Shown piece after piece: positions 56,130 through 64,000 of a stretch of DNA of 64,000 nt. The notes beneath the pieces are model-generated. The model did no database searches and was not told where the DNA came from. It saw nothing but the letters and a program-made list of their open reading frames with translations. The stretch spans positions 47,127,015 to 47,191,014 of the forward strand of contig CM059189.1 of the NCBI GenBank assembly GCA_030323885.1, given 5' to 3'. Within the stretch, counting starts at the first letter, position 1. Every line of letters starts with the position of its first letter. The position numbers were made by a program, and so were the translations under genes. Origin of the DNA: Branchipolynoe longqiensis (taxonomy: Eukaryota; Annelida; Polychaeta; Phyllodocida; Polynoidae).

Positions 56130-56590
56130 AGACAGAAGATGACAGACATTAGCAGACATTAGCAGACAGAAGATGACAGACACTGGCAGACAGAAGATGA
56201 CAGACATTGGGAGACCAAAGATGACAGACAGTGTCACACAGAAGATGACAGACACTGGCAGACAGAAGATGACAGACATTGGCAGACCAAAGATGACAGA
56301 CACTGTCACACAGAAGCTGACAGACAGAACATGACAGACACTGACAGACAGAACATTGGCAGACAGAACATGACAAAGATGACAGACATACTAAAAGATG
56401 ATAGATAGACAGAAGTTGGGAGATGACAGACATCAGATGACAGAAAACAGATGACAGACAGCAAATGACAGACATCATATGACAGACAGCAGGTGACTGA
56501 CAACAGACGACACACATCAGATGGCAGATAACAGATGACAGACAAAATATGACAGACATCAGATGACAGACAGCAGATGACATACAGGAT
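56130..56590. repeat. Minisatellite of about 12 and 20-24 bp (agatgacagaca)
   Basis: agatgacagacattggcaga-type units pass into cagatgacagacagcagatg units; lies in the 754-bp intron between exons b and c. Confidence 0.92.
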
Positions 56591-56613
56591 GAATTGGTGG
56601 TTGTGGCGGTTAC

Positions 56614-56812
56614 CTGCAGAAGTTGATGTTGTCGATGAGCAGCCAGTGGCCAGCACGCAGGGCCTTCACAAGCACGCTGTCCACCCACTCAAACTGCCCG
56701 CCCCGGTTAGCCGACCCACTCCGCCGCAGCTGCTCCTCCAGCTGCCTCACGGCTCGCAGCTGCTCGGCCAGCTCTGCTTCCAGCTGTTCACCCAGCTGGG
56801 CTCTTGGTGAGG
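56614..56812 (-). CDS. MDN1: MDN1 (midasin) exon b, 199 bp, with Walker B
   Basis: Second visible midasin exon, acceptor tttgcag before 56812 and donor gtaacc after 56614. It completes a Thr codon, encodes 65 residues and ends with AG of a split Ser codon. A Glu/Leu/Arg-rich helical stretch (residues 7-30) is followed by GGQFEWVDSVLVKALRAGHW and then the Walker B strand WLLIDNINFC, the layout seen in midasin AAA modules. The acidic pair is DN rather than the usual DE, a variation I recall in some midasin modules. The start codon of the simple open frame at 56828 is intronic and is not used. Recognised from the family; strongly supported by phase with exon c. Confidence 0.88.
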
Positions 56813-57029
56813 CTGCAAACCAAACCACAAATTTTGTACAACTTTTTTTCTACATTTAAAAAAAAAGTTTTTTTTAAGGGTTGCACAAAATATCACCTAC
56901 CTATTTAGCAACACAATTTTAAAATTCCATAATCAGATGGTTTTGAGTATCTACACTTCGATTAGTACTCATTCAGTTCCTCGGGCATAAGATCCCATAT
57001 CGGGTGACAGCTGCTTAGCATTGGGCTGC

Positions 57030-57440
57030 GAGGGAGGCAGGGAGGAGGGGAGGAGGGGAGGAGGGGAGGAGGGGAGGAGGGGAGGAGGGGAGGGAGGAGG
57101 GAGGAGGGGAGGAGGGAGGAGGAAGGAGGGGAGGATGGGACGAGTGGAGGAGGGGAGGAGGGGAGGAGGGGAGAAGGAGGGGAGGGGGGGAGGAGGGGAG
57201 GAGTGGAGGAGAGGATGGAGGGGAGGAGGGGAGGAGGGGAGAGGAGGGGAGGAGGGGAGAAGGAGGGGAAGAGGGGAGGAGGGGGGAGGAGGGGAGGAGG
57301 GGGAAGGAGGGGAGGAGGGGGAGGAGGGAAGGAGGGAAGGAGGGAAGGAGGGGAGGGGAGGGGAGGGAGGGGAGGGCAGGGGAGGGGCAGGGGAGGGGAA
57401 GCGGAGGGGCAGGGGAGGGGAGGGGAGGGGAGGGGAGGAG
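57030..57440. repeat. Purine tract (ggaggagggga)n in an MDN1 intron
   Basis: About 400 bp; it makes up most of the 1,045-bp intron between exons a and b. On the transcript it is a CU-rich tract. Confidence 0.95.
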
Positions 57441-57857
57441 GGGCCGGGAGGCGGGGTCCATTGGGCCTGGAGAATGTATATCAACTTCGACTTTGCCACG
57501 GTCAATACTCACTCCAGTGGACCTCGACCATCAAACTCCATATGACATCAATTGCTTTATATATTGTACAACAATTTATTTTGAAAATTGGTGGCGTGGT
57601 TATTTGACTTTGTTTATTGTATGGCACTGGTGCTGTTGCTTTCAGCAGTGGATAAGCAGTGGATAAGCAGGGGTTGGTGGTTGGTGTTTGGCGGGTTGGG
57701 GGTTGGAGGGTTTGGGGAGTAACAATAGATTGGTTGGTAGGATTTTCCACCACCAACTTGTCCCCTGATGACAGTGGCGAGAATTAGTATGGGCAGCAGA
57801 TCACTATGCACGCTCTATGGAAAAGGTCTATAATTGACAAAAGTCAAATCCACTTAC

Positions 57858-57974
57858 TTGCATGACTAGAGTGACTCTGGTCGTTGACCTTGATAAGGTC
57901 ACATATGAGGTCCTCAATGACTTTGATTTTCCTCTGAAGGTCAATCACCTCATCACTGGAATGCACATTCTGAC
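57858..57974 (-). CDS. MDN1: MDN1 (midasin) exon a, 117 bp
   Basis: Internal exon of midasin, the AAA+ ATPase that strips assembly factors from pre-60S ribosomes. On the minus strand an acceptor (tttacag) precedes 57974 and a donor (gtaagt) follows 57858. The exon enters with two bases of a codon, encodes 38 residues (VHSSDEVIDLQRKIKVIEDL in the first half) and leaves one base, which the next exon completes as Thr. The charged, helical content fits a linker between AAA subdomains. Taken alone it would not be recognised; its assignment rests on the exact phase match with exon b, 1.05 kb downstream. The start of the gene lies beyond the window. Confidence 0.72.
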
Positions 57975-58071
57975 CTGTAAAGGAAAGGATATTATTTGAT
58001 TATTTACAACCACTAGCGGTGCCGGAGCCCATCAGCCATACAAATGTTATTTTGGTTTGGATACAATTTAA

Positions 58072-58383
58072 GCTCCAGTCACACTATAGCTTGTGACCAA
58101 TTTGCAACCACTTTGCGACCAAAAGGTTGAAACTACCGCTGAAAGTGGTCGACGACCTCCTTGAGACAAAAATGCGACCATATTCGTTGGAAGGAGGTTT
58201 GTGGTGTAGAACCTCCAACCTCCCTGTGACCTAAATGGTCACCCGGAGGTCGGCAAACAGTCAGCAACCGATTGGAGAATGATCATTGCCCATTGTTTTT
58301 CCTGCCTTTTTTGTGTTGCTTTGGTCGCATGATTGTTGGCATTTGGTCACATAGTGGTTGCAAGCCACAGTGTGACTGAGACC
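58072..58383. mobile_element. TIR element, gcgacc-rich family, TAA duplication
   Basis: Left gctccagtcacactatagct, right, inverted, ggtctcagtcacactgtggc; TAA at 58069-58071 and 58384-58386. 312 bp, 98 bp upstream of exon a. Confidence 0.87.
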
Positions 58384-58439
58384 TAAATGAACCATTCAGA
58401 GTGTGACACGTTACAGCTTGCATATGAATGAAAATGTGA

Positions 58440-59060
58440 TCTGAAAGCACAAATGGCTGAACATGAGATATCAGAGCGTGCATTTGGATGGAAATGAGAT
58501 ATGAGAGTGTGCATTTGGATGGAAATGAGATGAGAGCATACATTTGAATAGAAATGAGATATGAGAGCATGCTTGATTTAGATGGAAATGAGATGAGAGC
58601 GTGCATTTGGAAGGAAATGAGATATGAGAGCATACATTTGGATAGAAATGAAATATGAGAGATTGCATTTGGATAGAAATGAGATATGAGAGCATGCATT
58701 TGGATATAACTGAGATATGAGAGCGTGCATTTGGATGGAAATGAGATATGAGAACATTCTTGATTGGGATGGAAATGAGATATGAGAGTGTGCATTTGGA
58801 TGGAAATGAGATATGAGAGCATGCATTTGGAAGGAAATGAGATATAAGAGCATGCATTTGGATGGAAATGAGATATGAAGCGTGCATTTGGATGGAAATG
58901 AGATATGAGAGCATGCATTTGGATGGAAATGAGATATGAGAGCATGCGTTTGGATGGAAATGAGATATGAGCGCATGCATTTGAATGAGATAGAGTGTGC
59001 ATTTGGATGGAACTGAGATGATAACATTATTTGCATAGCAATGAGATGCGAGAGCGCGCA
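58440..59060. repeat. Minisatellite, about 31 bp (gcatttggatggaaatgaga)
   Basis: About 19 units of gcatttggatggaaatgaga plus tatgagagcgt; frames on minus (PSKCTLSYLISI-like) are repeat artefacts. Confidence 0.95.
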
Positions 59061-59574
59061 TTTGGAATATAAAATATGTCTCCTTGAAAATAAGATGTGA
59101 AAGCATGATTATGGCCGACTGAAAATGCGATGTCAGAGCATGCATCGTTAAAAAATAAATGAGCGCAAACATTGTCGAAAATGAAATGTGAATAGCCTGA
59201 AAACAGGATGCAAACAAATGCAAGTAACCGAATACAGTCCAGAGAGAATCCATTCATGATGAATAAGAGTAAATCCATGGGGACTGGGCATCATAACTTC
59301 TTGTTCCATTTGTTCATCTGCAATCCAGGTCAATAAATGAAAGCGCAGTTGTTGTTGTTTAGTTTCACCGGCATTTACTCAGTGGATGGGGTCTGTGAGT
59401 AGCGACCAGAAAGAATTATTAATATTTTTCCACAGCGATCTCTCTGTGCTAACCATGGGTCATTTTAATTAGTTTCATTAACTCTTGTTCAAACAGTTGA
59501 ATATCAATTTTCCCACAGTGAAGGTTATTTCCAAGATTACAGTAGAGCGGCCCTGATTTGTAGTGTAGCGATCC

Positions 59575-60890
59575 GCTATGCTAAAACACCACAATGTGCT
59601 GAAACACCACAATGCGCGAAAATGCCACAATACGCTGAAATGCCACAATGCGCTAAAACACCACAATGTGCTAAAACACCACAATATGTTAAAACACCAC
59701 AATACGTTAAAACACCACAATGCACTAACACACCACAATACGCTGAAATACCACAATATGTTAAAATGCCACAATGCACTAAAACACCACAATATGTTAA
59801 AATGCTACAATATGCTAAAACGCCACAATACGCTAAAACACTACACTACACTGAAACACTACAATACGTTATACAACACACTAGGCTAAAACACCACAAT
59901 GCACTAAATGCCACAATGCGCTAAAATGCCACAATATGCTAAAACACCACAATGTGCTAAAATACAACAATGCGCTAAAACACCACAATACGCTGAAATG
60001 CCACAATACACTGAAACGCCACAATACACTGAAACACCACAATATGTTAAAACACCCACTAGGCTAAAACACCACAATGCGCTACAACACCACAATCCGC
60101 CGAAACACCACAATATGCTAAAACACCACACTATGCTGAAACACCACACTACATTAAAAAACCACACCATGCTAAAACACCACACTAACCTAAAACACCA
60201 TACAACTCTAAACCGCCACAATATGCTCAGACACCACACTAAGCTAAAACACCACAATATGCTCAGACACCACACTAAGCTAAAACACCACTCTAAAACA
60301 CCACAATATGCTCAGACACCACACTAAGCTAAAACACCACACCATTCTAAAACACCACAATGTGCTAAGATGGCACACTAAGCTAAAACACCACACCACC
60401 CTAAAACACCATACTATGCTAAGACACCACACTAAGCTAAAACACCACACCACTCTAAAACACCACAATATGCTAAGATGCCACACTAAGCTAAAACACC
60501 ACACCACTCTAAAACACCACACTAAGCTAAAACACCACTCTAAAATACCACAATATGCTAAGATGCCACACTAAGGTAAAGCACCACAATATGCTCAGAC
60601 ACCACACTAAGCTAAAACACCACACCACTCTAAAACACCACAATGTGCTAAGCTGGCACACTAAGCTAAAACACCACACTATGCTAAGACACCACACTAA
60701 GCTAAAACACCACACCACTCTAAAACACCACAATATGCTAAGACGCCACACTAAGCTAAAACACCACACCACTCTAAAAGACCACAATATGCTAAGACAC
60801 CACAACACGCTAAGATGCCACAACATGCTAAGATGCCACAACACACTAAGATGCCACAATGCGCTAAAATGCCACACCAGAAAAAGCTAA
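59575..60890. repeat. Minisatellite, 18-bp unit (ctaaaacaccacaatatg)
   Basis: About 70 copies. From about 60200 a 54-57-bp higher-order unit appears (caccacactaagctaaaaca, ccacaccactctaaaacac). Because 18 and 54 are multiples of 3, all strands show long frames. Confidence 0.96.
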
Positions 60891-61072
60891 AACACCATGA
60901 TATAATGCCAGTGTGTCGTGGCTTTTTAGGAAGCCGAGTCACTACTACAAATTAAGAAACTGCTCATTTCATGAGAGAACTGTGATAATCATCAGCGAGG
61001 CTTTAATGAAGTGTCCCCTAGGACATGCAGCTTTTTACCAATGAATAAATTAAACCAGGCACCATTTTTATA
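60891..61072. other. No recognised feature
   Basis: Short unique stretch. Confidence 0.4.
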
Positions 61073-61076
61073 TTAA

Positions 61077-61473
61077 GGTTACATAGTCCGACAGTTTTGA
61101 GTTCCTGTCATTTTCTGAGATTAGGTTGATCTACCTTCCTTTAGTTTAAACTAACTTTTATTTTAAGATATATGAGATGAATGGATTTCAAACATTAAAT
61201 TAGTTTTGGCAAGCAGGCCAAAATCTGACACCATAGGCTTCTGACGTAACTTTTATTTTAAGATATTTGAGATATTTTGAGTGCAAACATTAAATTAGTT
61301 TTGGTAGCGTGTCAAAACTCTGACACCATAGGCTTCTGCAGAAACATGTTCTATTAAATTCCCTTATATGTGGCGACAAATGTCGTACACCAGTATCTGA
61401 GTTAGATATGTAGAATCAAATCTAGATAATTGTTTTGGTTTTGAAAATTTGATGCTCCATCGGATTATGCAGC
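61077..61473. mobile_element. Kolobok-like TTAA element (copy 6) with internal duplication
   Basis: Left ggttacatagtccgacag after TTAA (61073-61076); right catcggattatgcagct followed by TTAT. A block of about 95 bp ending gacaccataggcttctg is present twice (61150-61243, 61250-61345). Confidence 0.85.
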
Positions 61474-61495
61474 TTATTTCAAATCACTTTCCGCC

Positions 61496-61640
61496 TCACT
61501 GGACAGAGTGGCCGAATCGGTAGGAGCGTCGAGTGGCTTCCTGTGTGGCTCATCGTGGGTTTGAACCCCAACCGAGTCAAACAAATGATATCGCGGTGGC
61601 CGAATCGGTAGAACGCAGGTTTCCCATGGTACAAGTGTGT
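61496..61640 (+). mobile_element. Two SINE-A heads in tandem without bodies
   Basis: gagtggccgaatcggtagga with cgagtcaaacaaatgat, then a second ggtggccgaatcggtagaac directly following. Confidence 0.82.
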
Positions 61641-61870
61641 GTGTATGTTCCTAATAGGCTGTTCACCTGGGACGTTGGTTTTAGTGGGGGAGGGGTTAAT
61701 ATTTAATGGGGGTGGGGGGGGTTAATAAAAGGAAATTCGGGAGGGGGAGTGGGGGGGGGGGTGGAGAACTTTACTTAAATTTTCCAAACCAAGAGATTTG
61801 ACCTAGACTTGATCTTACATACCCACCTTAGATATATATACTCATTAAACATGTATTGCAGCATTGAAGG
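61641..61870. repeat. G-rich stretch and unassigned sequence
   Basis: Short gggg runs at 61685-61765. Confidence 0.5.
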
Positions 61871-61876
61871 TAATAC

Positions 61877-62676
61877 CAAAGACCCTATTATACTAAGTCG
61901 GCTCACTCCCTATCTCTCCCATGGTAATGCCTGCCAGCACCCTTAACCATCATGAACAAACCATCAACACACCGAACATCCTACACAACTATCAATCTGT
62001 TTAAACACATTGAACATTATATAAGACAGACAAAATGTCTTGTTAACTCTGAACTTAACTTGTTTTATAAGAGAAAAAATGCAACCCACAACGATTATTT
62101 GAGTTGCCCCGAGTATACACCTTCTACTCGGTGCTGCTCCTCATTTTTGCATGAACTACAGTGACTGGTGCTGTACATTATACAGCAGGAGCCACTCCCT
62201 TAATTCTACAGGATCGGTGCTGTAACTAATACAGCACTGATCAAACTTAGATTATTGAGACTGTCAATTCTAATAGTAAGATGGCCGGAAGACCAGCGCC
62301 CCGGTGCTGACAAATGTCATGTTCAGATGAATAAATACTTTACCAACAAAAACAAAAAAAAAATTTGCAGTGCCACCTTGTGGTGGGTTTGATCAGCCCA
62401 GCTGCTGGTTGGTATTTCACATGTAAACACATACAATTATATTATACATGAGATAGGGAAGTATGAATACACATCAATAAAAAATTGCTATGAACAAATA
62501 CACATCATCATCAGCATCGCCATCATCACACATCTTTCACATTCATATATACATTTATACATATAATATAGCACCTGTTTAACCAAGAGAACAGCCAGCG
62601 CACCAAGTGGTGGGTTTGATCATTTTGATTACACAGTACAGGCTGAGTGAGCCGTCTTAGTATTATATGGTCTTTG
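61877..62676. mobile_element. 800-bp TIR element, second member of the CAAAGACCC family
   Basis: Left caaagaccctattatact, right, inverted, caaagaccatataatact; flanks GTAATAC (61870-61876) and CTAATAC (62677-62683), 6 of 7 identical. Shares ccagccaacag/gatcaaaccca-type subterminal blocks and agagaacagccagcgcacca with the element at 16665-18128, partly inverted. Contains a repeat D copy at 62275-62365. Confidence 0.87.
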
Positions 62677-62694
62677 CTAATACTAAGCCAATTT

Positions 62695-62910
62695 TTAATA
62701 GTGGTTTACTGGGGCTTCATGTCCTAACAATATCCAAGCTCATATCAGGATGGGTGCCAACTTGTGACAGTGCACATTCATGGCGACTTTATAGTGCTGC
62801 TCTACTGGAAGACCAGGCGCTGACTCCATGACCCGTTTATCCCATTCAGTCACATTATTCGGATACAGAGTAAACCAGTCCCTTGCCCTATCCTATTAAT
62901 GCCGAGTAGG
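62695..62910 (-). mobile_element. SINE-A, 3' two thirds
   Basis: cttcatgtcctaacaatatc to cctattaatgccgagtagg; the head is absent. Confidence 0.87.
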
Positions 62911-63059
62911 ATTGGTATGCAGGTATAGCAATACCTCAGGGAGTTTGACGTCCCTGTCCTGCAGAGTTGTAAACCACTGCCTTGTGGTACAGGTTCTTTA
63001 CAGAACCCTAAACAGAAAACCATGTCACTGTGGCAGCATCAAGGGCGGTTGATGTATGG

Positions 63060-63300
63060 AACTCCCAACATCTCCCGACCAGCCACTGCAGGGACAAATA
63101 GTTTTGTGCCTGTCTTGACATGTTCTTGCCGGTGTGAAACCTCTATTTGCTCCCCGAGAGAGTGCCACTGGTAACTTGCAAAAGCCAGCAGCACTTCAAC
63201 ACTTTTGCAGGCAGCTTTCATGAAAATGGAGAGTGGCAGTCAAGTAATGAAAGCAGTCTTTGTCGCATCGCGACCGACAGCATGATGATGATGATGAGGC
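63060..63300 (+). mobile_element. LINE-2-related short element lacking the coding part
   Basis: gcctgtcttgacatgttctt and aacctctatttgctccccga match the 5' module of 34680-35216, then jump at gctttcatgaaa directly to tggagagtggcagtcaagta and the (ATG)n tail. The entire coding region (about 320 bp) is missing. Confidence 0.85.
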
Positions 63301-63396
63301 CTATTACTAGGATAGGCAGCAATAATATATCTATCTATACAAAACCAGGCAGAAGCACAAAAGCATCAGTGCCTGCCATCTTAATAGGAAGGTTAA

Positions 63397-63650
63397 AGCC
63401 CCAGTCACACTAGGGCTTTTCTGACAGCTTGCGACCACTTTGCGACCACTTTGGAGCAAAAATCCTAAAGTCACCGGTGACCTCCTTCGACCGATACAAT
63501 GGTCGTCAACCTCTGGGCAATCATTTTGGTCATAAGGTTGTTAGTGCAATAGATGCAACCTCCTTGCGACCAGGGGTTTGCAACATGTTTGTCACCAACC
63601 CTTTTTTTGTGGTCACAAGGTGGTCGCAAGCAATAGTATGACCGGGGATA
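63397..63650. mobile_element. TIR element, gcgacc-rich family
   Basis: Left agccccagtcacactagggc, right, inverted, tccccggtcatactattgct. The flank at the left is TAA; the right flank is altered. About 250 bp, non-coding. Confidence 0.82.
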
Positions 63651-63909
63651 TTACGTGCACATGAATTGAGAAACTCAAAGTGAATACGCATCAGCCACTA
63701 AAACAGTAAAAGCGACTACACGCTTGCCACTACAATTTAGTAGGAATTGTCGGGGAACATTTTGCACAACAGCCGGTGGTACAGCCTGGCTCGTTCATCT
63801 GTATTGTAATCACACTGCTTGTGAGGATCGTTGCTGTGGAATTTCAAAACTGGTCGCAGGCAGCTTTTTGCATTTATTCCATTGGACACATGGGGTAGAT
63901 TAGCAACTT

Positions 63910-64000
63910 GTCTCTGACACCAGTGAGTGGTGGTGGTGGTGGTTGTTGTTTTACGTGGTGGTGGAAGAGGAGGAGGAAGAGGAGGTGGTGGTGGTGGTGG
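63910..64000. repeat. (GGT)n/(GGA)n tract, cut by the window end
   Basis: gtggtggtggtggttgttgt with ttttacgtggtgg that may be a SINE-A vestige. Confidence 0.8.

Noticed and set aside
58283..59253. Frames of 239-260 residues with repeated HFHPNA motifs
   Set aside because: Read from the 31-bp minisatellite; repeating residues mirror the DNA period.
59578..60574. Trp/Cys- and His/Lys-rich frames
   Set aside because: The 18-bp repeat is a multiple of three, so frames remain open by periodicity.

Overview
The window is eukaryotic and almost entirely repetitive. It has no bacterial-style genes, rRNA or credible functional tRNA gene. It holds spliced exons, tRNA-derived SINEs, non-LTR retrotransposon remnants, many short terminal-inverted-repeat (TIR) DNA elements, and a heavy load of micro- and minisatellites. 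The style of SINE and the invertebrate non-LTR remnants suggest a marine invertebrate, probably a mollusc. That assignment rests on recollection of repeat types, not on a search.

The only gene recognised with good support is midasin (MDN1), the giant dynein-like AAA+ ATPase of 60S ribosome assembly, on the minus strand. Four consecutive exons (57974-57858, 56812-56614, 55859-55743, 44547-44463) have canonical AG/GT borders, join in a single open frame, and encode a Walker B strand, a PSVLDRLNALLEP motif and a SRAMRNRG motif of one AAA domain. The intron between the last two is 11.2 kb and filled with repeats. No further exon was found below 44463 or above 57974.

The background is several interspersed families. 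SINE-A is tRNA-headed, about 340 bp, with some 30 copies or pieces and two alternative heads on a common body. SINE-B is about 240-290 bp with four copies. A third tRNA-like repeat occurs near 34 kb. LINE-1 is an RNase H-bearing non-LTR element with an (ATCA)n-type tail (27331-28440 plus three 3' ends). LINE-2 is a 5'-truncated element with a 13-bp target site duplication (34680-35216) and a shortened relative at 63060-63300. LINE-3 is a C-terminal remnant at 50838-51330.

TIR elements with visible target duplications are numerous. Five or more insert at TAA/TTA (PIF/Harbinger-like). A palindromic family inserts at TTAA (Kolobok-like; six copies). Two elements carry a shared CAAAGACCC terminus and 7-bp duplications. 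Others have 4-bp, 7-bp, 9-bp or TA duplications. Many are nested; the clearest nest is SINE, then a 480-bp TIR element, then a 624-bp TIR element, at 51.66-53.06 kb.

Region by region: 0-6 kb minisatellite, SINEs and nested TIR elements; 6-13 kb purine-rich and C-rich simple repeats with a 60-bp satellite; 13-24 kb TG and GGT repeats and large TIR elements; 24-35 kb satellites with period 150 and 103, and LINE-1 and LINE-2; 35-44 kb TIR elements, a segmental duplication and 31-33-bp minisatellites; 44-58 kb the MDN1 exons and their repeat-filled introns; 58-64 kb further minisatellites, TIR elements and a LINE-2 relative. Most long open frames here are by-products of simple repeats whose period leaves a frame open, and are not genes.
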